Assembly (NCBI RefSeq): GCF_014635205.1
Contig: NZ_BMCN01000001.1
Coordinates: 806,001 to 870,000, forward strand
From: Jeotgalicoccus aerolatus
GTDB taxonomy: Bacteria; Bacillota; Bacilli; Staphylococcales; Salinicoccaceae
Length of the DNA stretch: 64,000 nucleotides
Direction: 5' to 3'
Position 1 is the stretch's first letter. Every line of letters begins with the position of its first letter. The notes beneath the pieces were generated by a model. It saw only the letters and a list, made by a program, of their open reading frames with translations. It searched no databases and had not been told where the DNA came from. The translations under genes and the position numbers were made by a program. This document shows positions 47,962-55,964 of this stretch, piece after piece.

Positions 47962-48684
47962 ATGAATACAAATACGCTCATAAAATTTTTAATTGGCGCC
48001 CTTCCCGTTGCTCCGGTTGCAGGCGATTTCGTTAATACTGAAACAGCAGAGACATCTCAGTCTCCGGACCAGGCTTATGAAAATTACGATGGTCCAACCA
48101 TGCAGGAAGAAATATCCAGCCATTCGGGCAATATACCTGCACTAAAAGGTGTAAATAATATAAATGTTAAAACAGGTGATAATTTCGATCCGCTGGAAGG
48201 TGTTTACGCTTTAGACAATGAGGACGGCAATATAACAGATAATATAGAAGTAACAAATAATACTGTTGATACTAATACTCCAGGTACATACAGCGTATCC
48301 TACCGCGTTGAAAATTCACGCGGCGGCTACTACGAATACGTACGTCAAATTACCGTTTCACAAGCAGAAACAGATCCAATCGCTCCCGTGCCTCCGACTG
48401 AAGCACAACTCGGCAATACTGATGAAGAAACTACGGAATCATCTCCTGAATCCAGCAGCGTTATCTTCGAAGGAACAGATGATTTAACCATCAGCGCTGG
48501 AGAATCTTTTGATCCAAAAGATGGAGTCAGCGTTATAGATGTCGATGGTACAGATATCAGTAATCAGCTTTATATTTCCGGTGAAGTCGATAGTGAAACT
48601 CCTGGAGAATACACTATTGCCTATGCTGTCTTCGACAGCTTCGGTGATCCTGCTGCCGATGCACGTACAATCACAGTAGAGTAA
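47962..48684 (+). CDS. putative exported protein with two DUF5011-type Ig-like domains
   Basis: A 240-residue acidic protein. The N-terminus (NTLIKFLIGALPVAPVAG) is a weak signal-peptide-like stretch with an Ala-x-Gly end near residue 21. Two similar beta-sandwich modules follow, at about residues 62-134 and 166-240. Each shows an I-x-V/I-x-x-G-x-x-F-D-P-x-x-G-V start and a TPGTYSVSYRV or TPGEYTIAYAV end, the pattern of the DUF5011 Ig-like fold found on cell-surface proteins. Linkers are rich in Glu, Thr, Ser and Pro. There is no LPXTG motif, membrane anchor or catalytic domain. It may be secreted or wall-attached by other means. It is a single gene with a terminator; function unknown. Confidence 0.75.
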   Translation: MNTNTLIKFLIGALPVAPVAGDFVNTETAETSQSPDQAYENYDGPTMQEEISSHSGNIPALKGVNNINVKTGDNFDPLEGVYALDNEDGNITDNIEVTNNTVDTNTPGTYSVSYRVENSRGGYYEYVRQITVSQAETDPIAPVPPTEAQLGNTDEETTESSPESSSVIFEGTDDLTISAGESFDPKDGVSVIDVDGTDISNQLYISGEVDSETPGEYTIAYAVFDSFGDPAADARTITVE

Positions 48685-48690
48685 TCCATA

Positions 48691-48731
48691 AATAACAGGC
48701 TGCAGCAAATTGCTGCAGCCTGATTTTATTT
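48691..48731. terminator. terminator between the DUF5011 gene and the DJ-1/PfpI gene
   Basis: Arms CAGGCTGCAGCA and TGCTGCAGCCTG (48696-48707, 48711-48722), 3-nt loop, T-rich tail. Confidence 0.88.
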
Positions 48732-49243
48732 TACCCTAATTGTCTTGTAATTTCTGCATTAAATTGATCAAGATCATCAGGTGTGCGGCTTGTTGCAAGA
48801 TTATTGCAAACAGCAAGTGCACTGTCTTCCCATTTAGCACCAGCATTAATTAAATCATTTTTGACATTTTTAACACTTGTAACCTTTCTGTCTGTTAATA
48901 ATCCTGTATCTACTAACAGCTGAGGTCCGTGACAAATGGCGAAAACTGGTTTATCTTCTTCAAGAAAGTGTTTTGCGAATTTACCAAATCTGTCTTCCTT
49001 ATCTCCGCGGAGACTGTCTGGTGAAAATCCGCCTGGGATTAACAATGCATCATAATCTGAAGCTTCAGCGTCTCCAATTGACAGGTCTGCCTCGAAATTC
49101 CCGCCTTTTTTACCTTCTACTGTTGAACCGTCCGGAGAAATCAGCACTGTTTCATGTCCCGCTTTCTCTATTTGTTCTTTCGGACTTGTATATTCAATAT
49201 CTTCGACTAAGTCTGTCATAATTACAGCAACTTTTTTGGTCAT
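48731..49243 (-). CDS. DJ-1/PfpI family protein (general stress protein 18-like)
   Basis: A 170-residue cytosolic protein of the class I glutamine amidotransferase-like fold. C104-H105 in FAICHGPQLL is the nucleophile elbow, and an acidic residue near position 17 (DLVEDIEY) completes the site, as in YraA/PfpI proteins. Members act as glyoxalase III, deglycase or protease under stress; the exact activity is disputed. GGAGGAAT precedes the ATG. It is a monocistronic unit. Confidence 0.92.
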   Translation of the reverse strand: MTKKVAVIMTDLVEDIEYTSPKEQIEKAGHETVLISPDGSTVEGKKGGNFEADLSIGDAEASDYDALLIPGGFSPDSLRGDKEDRFGKFAKHFLEEDKPVFAICHGPQLLVDTGLLTDRKVTSVKNVKNDLINAGAKWEDSALAVCNNLATSRTPDDLDQFNAEITRQLG

Positions 49244-49308
49244 TGTTACATTCCTCCTGTAATAATTATTGTGCTTACTACTCTTCCCGTCAGCTTATAA
49301 ATTAAACA

Positions 49309-49334
49309 TAAAAAAATCCCGAAAAACGGGATTA
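49309..49334 (-). terminator. terminator of the lipoprotein gene
   Basis: Minus strand AATCCCG / CGGGATT with a 5-nt T loop, followed by seven T. Confidence 0.85.
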
Positions 49335-49339
49335 AAAAA

Positions 49340-50017
49340 TTATTTTACAGTGATGAGCTCTTCGTTTTCCAGAGCCAATTTTGCACTGCCTTCCTCAACT
49401 TCTTTTAAGTATTTTTCACTATTATTAATATGAATATCTAAAAATTCCTGATGCGATACTTCATCACTGCCAAGCATTGATTTAAATTCAATAATTGCCA
49501 GTGAACGATTTGAGATAGCAAGCAGCAGATCATCTTTTATTTCTTGTATATACTGTTGATCTCTCTTTGTCAGACTTTCCGGTATTGCAATACCTTCAAC
49601 TTCTTTTTGCAGCTCCGAAAAGCTGTTGTTTAAAGAGGTTATTTCGTCGGCGGCATCAGTCATCTGAAGTGTGTCGTATTGATAAGCATTATAGAGCGGA
49701 GTAAAATACTGATCCCAGACGTTAAAGATATCATCATGTGCTGCGTTAAATTGTTCTGCAATGATGCCGCGGGAAATAATACTGGTTTCATTTGAACCGC
49801 TGATCGTGTTTTTTAATATATTTTCATTATGGCCGCTAAAGTTAAGCGTGTTGTTTGCTGATATATTTGAATTATTGCCGCCAGCCGATATAACTACATT
49901 ACTCATAGTAAAATGTGTTTTTGCTGCGAATTCTAAATTATCTGCTTTAGAAAATTCTTCATTTTGATTGCAGCCGACGAGCAGTAATACGAAGACGGCT
50001 AATATTATATGTTTCAA
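49340..50017 (-). CDS. lipoprotein of unknown family
   Basis: A 225-residue protein starting MKHIILAVFVLLLVGC, a clean lipoprotein signal with the lipobox cysteine at 16. The start is a TTG at 50017, supported by GGGG 7 nt upstream and by the ideal signal peptide it creates. An earlier start would push the signal to residue 40 and overlap the neighbouring permease gene. The mature part has an Asn/Ser-rich stretch (about residues 45-80), then a helical region with a weak similarity to YkyA-like or DUF-type extracellular helical proteins. No motif identifies a function. It follows the SLC13 gene on the same strand. Confidence 0.7.
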   Translation of the reverse strand: MKHIILAVFVLLLVGCNQNEEFSKADNLEFAAKTHFTMSNVVISAGGNNSNISANNTLNFSGHNENILKNTISGSNETSIISRGIIAEQFNAAHDDIFNVWDQYFTPLYNAYQYDTLQMTDAADEITSLNNSFSELQKEVEGIAIPESLTKRDQQYIQEIKDDLLLAISNRSLAIIEFKSMLGSDEVSHQEFLDIHINNSEKYLKEVEEGSAKLALENEELITVK

Positions 50018-50115
50018 GTTATAACCCCATATACGATGACTTTTCATTTCATACATAGAGTATTGTAACACAGTTGTAACCTTGTTGAAATATAATATTC
50101 CCTCTTCAATTTTCT

Positions 50116-51894
50116 TTAGTACCATACAGTATAAATAATAGAGCAGGCAATAATCATCGTCAGAATAGACAGCGGTGCACCGACTTTAACATAGTCGGTA
50201 AATTTATAACCGCCGGGACCATATACAATTAAATTGGTCTGATAGCCAATCGGCGTCATAAAGCTGGCAGATGCTGCAATGGCAACTGTTACAATCAGTC
50301 CCATATAATCAATTCCTAAAACACTGGCAATTTCAAGTGAAATTGGAAACATCAGTACCGCTGCTGCACTGTTGGTTATTATTTCCGTGAAAATGTTTGT
50401 GACTATATAAGTGATCACCAGCACACCCAGTATTCCTAGCGGTGTTGCAAGCGTTGTGAGTCCGCTCGCAATGTATTGTGCCAGCCCGGATTCTGTCATC
50501 GCTTCACCGACAGCAAATGCGCTTGCAATCAGCAGTATGACATCAAACTGGACAAACTTCTTTATTTCATTTGGTGTAATGAACTTAAAACCGATTAATA
50601 AGACAACGAGCAGCAGCATGGCTTCAAGCATTGACAGCCAGCCAAGTGTGACAGTAAGAATCATAGAAATGAGCGCAATTAAACCAATCCAGCCCTTTCT
50701 CATATCCTGATTTAAATTCTCTGGCGGTGCCACATCATTCACGACGTAAAAGTCCGATGAATATTTATTATTTTCGATAAATGCATTATCTGCTAAGAGC
50801 AGCAGTGTATCGCCCGTTTTGAGAACGATATCGCCTACCCTGCTCTTAATCCTCTGATTATTGCGGTGTATTGCAATTACACCAGCATCGTGGCGTGCTT
50901 TAAAATTAGCTTGTTTCAAAGTTTTATTCAGCAGTGATGAGTTATGAGAAACAACCGCTTCGACTAAATGACTGTCTTTATTTTTAACATCATCGAGCGT
51001 TAATTCTGTCCCTGTTTTAATCGTTACACCTTTAAATTTTTGTATTTTTCCAATGGTATTTAGAGAACCGGAGAATATAATATGATCCCCTGTTAATATT
51101 TTCGTATCACCAGCAACCGGATATACTCTGCTGTTATTTCTAATAATTTCTATAATATAAATGCCGTCAAGTACACTGGAACCGAGCTCAGTCACTGTGT
51201 TCTTCTGATATTCAAAATTATCTTCTATTATTGCTTCGGCAAGAAACTCTTTAGTCTCCTGACTGATTTGATCTTTTGCACCAAGATGCTCAGGCAGCAA
51301 CTTGTAACCGACTGTAGACAGATAAATAATTCCTGCAATTGTAATCGGAACTCCGACAACTGTCGTTGTAAAAAATGAAAAGCCGTCCATGCCGCTGCCG
51401 AGCAGAAGACCGTGCACAACAAGCGTTGTAGACGTCCCGATCATGGTAATCGTTCCGCCCAGTATAGTCATATATGACAGCGGAATTAAAAACTTGGAAG
51501 GACTTAAGCCGTTATCAACGGCCCAGTCTCTAATAATCGGTGTGAGTGCGACGACTATTGGCGTATTATTAAGAAAGCCTGATGCGAATCCAATCGGCAA
51601 TGTTACCTTGATCATACTTTTCCTGGCATCTTTTGCTTTTCCAAGCAGCCTGTATACAATCATTTCTATAATTCCATGCTTCTGTATCGCTCCTGCAACT
51701 ATGAATAAGAGCAGGACAGTCAGCATCCCTTCGTTAGAAAAGCCCTTTAAAGCTTGTTCACTGCTGATTACACCGCTTAAAAGAAAAATAACAAGTGCAA
51801 GAAATATTAAGAAATCAGCACGAATGACCTCAAATGACAGACCTATTAACATTAGAATGATAATAATTGCGACAAAAATCATTTCTCCCGTCAT
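50116..51894 (-). CDS. SLC13 family permease with two TrkA-C domains
   Basis: A 592-residue membrane protein. Two sets of hydrophobic helices (about residues 1-200 and 400-592) flank two soluble RCK_C/TrkA-C domains (about 220-290 and 305-385), each with a GD-x-I/L-L/I-x-x-(G/A) ending. The helices carry GFLNNTPIVVALTPIIRDW and, in the second set, TNSAAAVLMFPISL, the paired Asn-Thr/Ser motifs of divalent anion/sodium symporters. Bacterial members of this architecture carry sulfate or dicarboxylates. GGGGGAG precedes the ATG. The substrate is not readable from the sequence. Confidence 0.88.
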   Translation of the reverse strand: MTGEMIFVAIIIILMLIGLSFEVIRADFLIFLALVIFLLSGVISSEQALKGFSNEGMLTVLLLFIVAGAIQKHGIIEMIVYRLLGKAKDARKSMIKVTLPIGFASGFLNNTPIVVALTPIIRDWAVDNGLSPSKFLIPLSYMTILGGTITMIGTSTTLVVHGLLLGSGMDGFSFFTTTVVGVPITIAGIIYLSTVGYKLLPEHLGAKDQISQETKEFLAEAIIEDNFEYQKNTVTELGSSVLDGIYIIEIIRNNSRVYPVAGDTKILTGDHIIFSGSLNTIGKIQKFKGVTIKTGTELTLDDVKNKDSHLVEAVVSHNSSLLNKTLKQANFKARHDAGVIAIHRNNQRIKSRVGDIVLKTGDTLLLLADNAFIENNKYSSDFYVVNDVAPPENLNQDMRKGWIGLIALISMILTVTLGWLSMLEAMLLLVVLLIGFKFITPNEIKKFVQFDVILLIASAFAVGEAMTESGLAQYIASGLTTLATPLGILGVLVITYIVTNIFTEIITNSAAAVLMFPISLEIASVLGIDYMGLIVTVAIAASASFMTPIGYQTNLIVYGPGGYKFTDYVKVGAPLSILTMIIACSIIYTVWY

Positions 51895-51991
51895 TCAATC
51901 TCCCCCGCTGCAATGGTATTCTGAATCTTAAAAATATTTTATCATATTTGTATATTTATCTATATAATAGAGCTGCTTAATTGTTTCTTTT

Positions 51992-52789
51992 TTAGCGGAT
52001 ACCGTCTCTCGTCGATCTCGGTTTTGATTTAGAAAAGCCGAGCCATTTCATTACTCTTTTAATTACCGGTACATGGAGCAGCATAAACTCAAGTACTTTT
52101 AAATCCCGCTTTACTCTATGCGGCTCTTTTAACAATCTGTACAGCCATTCCAGCTGAAATTTAATCCAGATAGACGGCGCACGTTTTATCTGGCCGCTCA
52201 GAACATCAAAACTTCCGCCGACACCGATAAATATCCCCTTCTCAAATTTATCCATGTAATGATAAATCCAGCCTTCCTGGCGTTTTGCACCTAATGCCAC
52301 AAACACAATATCGGGTTGAGTTCCTGCTATTTTGTCAGCGAGTTCATCGTCAAATCTGTTGAAATAGCCATTTTTACGTCCTGCAATAACTAAATCTGGA
52401 TAATCTCTCTCAACTCTTTTTGTCACTTTGACATTTACATCTTCCGATGCCCCTAAAAAGAAGACACTTTTCTTATGATCAGATGCATATTGCAGCAGGT
52501 CGAACATCATATCTACACCTGTCACACGTTCTACTATTGGATTATTAATCAGCTTAGATGCATTAACAACACCGATGCCGTCAGCAAGTACGTAATCTGC
52601 ACTTTTAACAACCGTCTTAAAGTCAGGATCATCCCGTGTGGCAATAACCACCTCAGGATTGGCAGTGACGATAAAACACTTTTTATTCTGCTCTATTGAC
52701 GGATAAACTATATTTTTTAAAAAAGAATATCTGGAAATATTTATAAAATTTATATCCATCAATTTTACGGTTTTATATTCTTTCGTCAC
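51992..52789 (-). CDS. tarA: N-acetylmannosaminyltransferase TarA (WecG/TagA/CpsF family)
   Basis: Adds ManNAc to GlcNAc-PP-undecaprenol, the first committed step of wall teichoic acid linkage-unit synthesis, at the inner membrane face. The family motif TANPEVV is at residues 42-48 and D70 in YVLADGIGVV is the catalytic aspartate position. FVALGAKRQEGWIYHY and GVGGSFDVLSGQIKRAP complete the signature. The basic C-terminal tail (about residues 215-265) is the membrane-targeting appendage. Length 265 is normal. Confidence 0.93.
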   Translation of the reverse strand: MTKEYKTVKLMDINFINISRYSFLKNIVYPSIEQNKKCFIVTANPEVVIATRDDPDFKTVVKSADYVLADGIGVVNASKLINNPIVERVTGVDMMFDLLQYASDHKKSVFFLGASEDVNVKVTKRVERDYPDLVIAGRKNGYFNRFDDELADKIAGTQPDIVFVALGAKRQEGWIYHYMDKFEKGIFIGVGGSFDVLSGQIKRAPSIWIKFQLEWLYRLLKEPHRVKRDLKVLEFMLLHVPVIKRVMKWLGFSKSKPRSTRDGIR

Positions 52790-52887
52790 TGCTGCACTTC
52801 CTTTCTTAAACGTTTTTTAATATTTTCTTTACTTATGAATGTTACACTGTGAATATTAAAGTCTTATGAAAAATTGGAGTGAATTTT

Positions 52888-53598
52888 ATGGTTACTGTAT
52901 TTGCGCACCGGGGTGCTGAATCCATCTCACCTGAAAATACTAAAGCTGCATTTAAATCAGCAATTGAATGCGGTGCATCAGCTATAGAACTTGATGTTCA
53001 GCTGACGAAAGACGGCGTTCCTGTCGTCGTACATGATTACAAGTTAAAACGCTACAATAAAAAGGCAAAACTGGCAGTGAATCAATACACTTTTGAAGAA
53101 CTGCAGTCGATAGATGTCGGTAAGTACTTCGATGAAAAATTCGAAGGTGAAACTATTCCTTCTTTAAAACAAGTTTTTGAACTGATTCCAGACCATATAC
53201 TGCTTAATATAGAAATTAAAAATTCACCTGTCGCACATCAAGGTATTGAACAGAAAGTTGCAGACCTAGCTATTGAACATTACAAGCTTGATAATATAAT
53301 CGTGTCATCATTTGACCATTTGGCATTGCAGCGTATCGGTGAAATTAACGCGCAAATTAAGCTTGGTTTTCTTATTCATTATCCAATGATTAATGCCGGG
53401 CGTTATGTCAATATGACCGGTTTGAATGCTGTCAGTATTCATCCCTATAAAAAAATTGCAGATGAATCATTTATTGCTGAATGCCATAAGTATAATTTAA
53501 AAGTCTATCCCTACACCGTATCGACTAATAAAGAAGCAGCACGCCTTATAAATATAGGCGCGGACGGCTACTTTACCTCTCTCGAAACTTTGTATTAA
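52888..53598 (+). CDS. glycerophosphodiester phosphodiesterase, cytosolic (GDPD)
   Basis: A TIM-barrel enzyme that splits glycerophosphodiesters into an alcohol and glycerol-3-phosphate. VFAHRGAESISPENT holds the catalytic histidine, AIELDVQLTKDGVPVVVHD the metal ligands and the second histidine, and LNIEIKN a further glutamate. There is no signal peptide, unlike secreted GlpQ. The start is ATG at 52888, with TTGGAGTG upstream; a GTG three codons earlier lies within that site. It is flanked by tarA (divergent) and tarH (convergent). It could supply glycerol-3-phosphate for TarD or trim glycerophosphate polymers; this is inference from position. Confidence 0.88.
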   Translation: MVTVFAHRGAESISPENTKAAFKSAIECGASAIELDVQLTKDGVPVVVHDYKLKRYNKKAKLAVNQYTFEELQSIDVGKYFDEKFEGETIPSLKQVFELIPDHILLNIEIKNSPVAHQGIEQKVADLAIEHYKLDNIIVSSFDHLALQRIGEINAQIKLGFLIHYPMINAGRYVNMTGLNAVSIHPYKKIADESFIAECHKYNLKVYPYTVSTNKEAARLINIGADGYFTSLETLY

Positions 53599-53640
53599 AT
53601 ATACATTATAATTAAAATTTACAAACAGCTTATCATTAAT

Positions 53641-53715
53641 AAAATCCGCACGTATTGCTTATCGGGGAAGACTCTCGTCTCAATGATGCCCTAAAAGAAT
53701 ACGTACGGATTTTTT
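53641..53715. terminator. large branched hairpin between GDPD and tarH
   Basis: Outer arms of about 15 bp with one mismatch (53641-53656 and 53698-53713) enclose a 41-nt insert that can itself form AGAC-TCTC-GTCT and GGG/CCC pairs. T-runs on both strands suggest a bidirectional terminator with an unusual head. Confidence 0.65.
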
Positions 53716-53725
53716 ACAGCAATCA

Positions 53726-55093
53726 TTAATTATTGCTGTCATCATCATCATTTAATTCTTCCATATCACTCACAACGTTATTGCTGTGGATCCAAACTGA
53801 TTCGCTCTCACCTTCAATAACACCTTGATACCAGACATTATTGCCAATTAAAATCGTTTCATTCACATCAAAAATCAGTCCGCCGTGATGTTCGAGTGAC
53901 TCATGAACATATTGACGTTTGCCGCCCCATGGTTCGCTCGATGCAAAACCGCGTCCTGTTAAATAAAATATTTTCTTGTCATTGTCCACTAGTGTATGAA
54001 CGTGAGATGATGTTTCAATACCTCTAATCCAGCCGATTACTCCGTCTTCTCCGCTTGGCTGTGTACTTAAAAGATAGTAGTTTTCAAATTGATAAGTTGC
54101 CTCTCGCTTAACGTAATATACCTTATTTTTTAAATGCTGTGCATCAGATTTATTTTCATCATCGTTTGGCGATTGATAGACATAAGTCGTATATGCTTTT
54201 AGATGCGCCAATCTGCTGACAGGACGCACGGAATATGTGTGGGATGCTTCCAATTCCTCATCGTCATCCAGCACCATTAAATCGCCAAGGTTTTTATACT
54301 TGTTGTCAGCTGGATCTTTCGACATTATTTTATTTCGATAGATGTCTCTTTCATCTTTTTGCATATTTTGCCATTTCATTAAAAAGGCTTCGTAGAGCGG
54401 CAGGACATCTTTCACTTCTCCGAATGCTTTAACACGTCCGAATTCAAGCCAGAGAATCTTATCACAGAAAGTTTTCATCTGGCCGATTGAGTGACTGACA
54501 AAAATCATCGTTTTACCCTGATCTTTAAATTCCATCATTTTCTTCAGGCTTTTATCGGCAAACGCTCTGTCACCTACTGAAAGGGCCTCATCAATAATTA
54601 AAATATCGGGGTCGACTTTAACACTGATTGCAAAGCCGAGTCTCGATTTCATGCCGCTGGAATACGATTTTACCGGCTGGTCGATAAAATTCTCCAGTTC
54701 GGCAAATTCAATAATCTCCGGTTCAAGTTCTTTAATTTCATCTTTTGAAAAACCGAGCATTAGACATTTTAATTCGATATTGTCACGTCCGGTTAAATCA
54801 TCATTCAAGCCTGCAGCTACAGCAATTAGTGCCGGCTGCCCGTTAACTTGAACTTCTCCGCTCGTTTCAGGTACTATACCTGCAATTATATTAGACAGCG
54901 TCGATTTACCAGAGCCGTTAATACCAATAAAACCGACCACATCTCCCTTGTCCGCTTCAAAATCTACACCGTTCAAGGCATAAAAATCTTCTCCGCGGCT
55001 CGTAGGACTGATCAGGTCAAGCATACGCTCTTTCTGATTGCTGTACTGTTTATATTTTTTAACGACATTTTTAGTAATAATAGCTTTTGTCAT
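53726..55093 (-). CDS. tarH: teichoic acid export ATPase TarH with C-terminal SH3/GW-like extension
   Basis: The ATP-binding subunit of the wall teichoic acid ABC exporter. Walker A GINGSGKST is at residues 57-65, the signature in KSYSSGMKSRLGFAIS, and Walker B is ILIIDEALSVGD. The core ends near residue 255. About 200 further residues follow: a charged linker, then two similar units around 280-355 and 365-445 with aromatic patterns (VYYVKREATYQFENYYLLST, VIGWIRGIE, then KIFYLTGRGFASSEPWGG and NNVWYQGVIEG). These resemble SH3/GW modules. S. aureus TarH lacks such a tail, while Bacillus TagH has one. It lies 12 nt after tarG. Confidence 0.9.
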   Translation of the reverse strand: MTKAIITKNVVKKYKQYSNQKERMLDLISPTSRGEDFYALNGVDFEADKGDVVGFIGINGSGKSTLSNIIAGIVPETSGEVQVNGQPALIAVAAGLNDDLTGRDNIELKCLMLGFSKDEIKELEPEIIEFAELENFIDQPVKSYSSGMKSRLGFAISVKVDPDILIIDEALSVGDRAFADKSLKKMMEFKDQGKTMIFVSHSIGQMKTFCDKILWLEFGRVKAFGEVKDVLPLYEAFLMKWQNMQKDERDIYRNKIMSKDPADNKYKNLGDLMVLDDDEELEASHTYSVRPVSRLAHLKAYTTYVYQSPNDDENKSDAQHLKNKVYYVKREATYQFENYYLLSTQPSGEDGVIGWIRGIETSSHVHTLVDNDKKIFYLTGRGFASSEPWGGKRQYVHESLEHHGGLIFDVNETILIGNNVWYQGVIEGESESVWIHSNNVVSDMEELNDDDDSNN

Positions 55094-55105
55094 ATTTAAA
55101 CCCTC

Positions 55106-55927
55106 TTATAAGTAGTCGATAAAGTTGCGTCTGAATTTAACGTGCAGTACTGAACCGATCAGCAGCATTACGAACATTAGACCCCAGAAGTACAATGAAT
55201 ACTCCCATGCTGTGACAAGATACCACTCTGTGCCGAAAAATGCTGCCCGGTAGCCTTCTATAAGGTATACTAACGGATTCAGCTTCATCAATACCATCAG
55301 TGTTGGGAAATCCGACAGCATAGTCAGCGGCCACAGGACACCTGATAAGTAGAGCAGCATGCGTAAAAGCGAGTTTAGGAGCAAGTGAACATCACGGATT
55401 AAAGTCGACAATGTTGACGTGATTAAAGCAAATGCATATATCAGTACATATGAAGCAAAAATAAAATACAAGATTTGAATCATGTAAATGCTGACATAAT
55501 ACCCTGCAAATTGAAAGACGATAAACGCTAATACCAGCATAATAATATGAGTATAAAATTTAGAAAAAATAGGAATATTCGGTATTACGCTTAAAGGGAA
55601 ATTCATTTTAGACAGCATTTTCAGTCTCGTATATATCGACTTTGATGCTTCGATACTTGCCTGATAGAAAAACGTCCAGACGACAAACCCTATAAACAGC
55701 CAGTAGAAGAACGGCACTTCTATTCCGCCCATTTCAATCGGCGCACGGGACCTCAACGTACCGAAAACAAACCAGTATATTAGTATGCTGATGACCGGTG
55801 TCAGCACTTCCCAGACAATCCCTAAATAGTTATTCTGGTTTTTGCTCTTCACATCATATATAGACAGACGGCGCACCAGATAAAAATGGGCAATCTGTTC
55901 CTGTAAAACTTTCCACATAGATTTCAT
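55106..55927 (-). CDS. tarG: teichoic acid export permease TarG
   Basis: The membrane subunit of the wall teichoic acid flippase, 273 residues with six helices of the ABC-2/polysaccharide exporter type. An N-terminal amphipathic helix and the motif NNYLGIVWEVLTPVISILIY near residues 32-51 are typical. It lies between the TarF-like gene and tarH on the same strand. Pairing with TarH is implied by the 12-nt gap. Confidence 0.93.
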   Translation of the reverse strand: MKSMWKVLQEQIAHFYLVRRLSIYDVKSKNQNNYLGIVWEVLTPVISILIYWFVFGTLRSRAPIEMGGIEVPFFYWLFIGFVVWTFFYQASIEASKSIYTRLKMLSKMNFPLSVIPNIPIFSKFYTHIIMLVLAFIVFQFAGYYVSIYMIQILYFIFASYVLIYAFALITSTLSTLIRDVHLLLNSLLRMLLYLSGVLWPLTMLSDFPTLMVLMKLNPLVYLIEGYRAAFFGTEWYLVTAWEYSLYFWGLMFVMLLIGSVLHVKFRRNFIDYL

Positions 55928-55964
55928 AAGTTAGTCACAACCTCAAATTTTCATCAATGATGAA

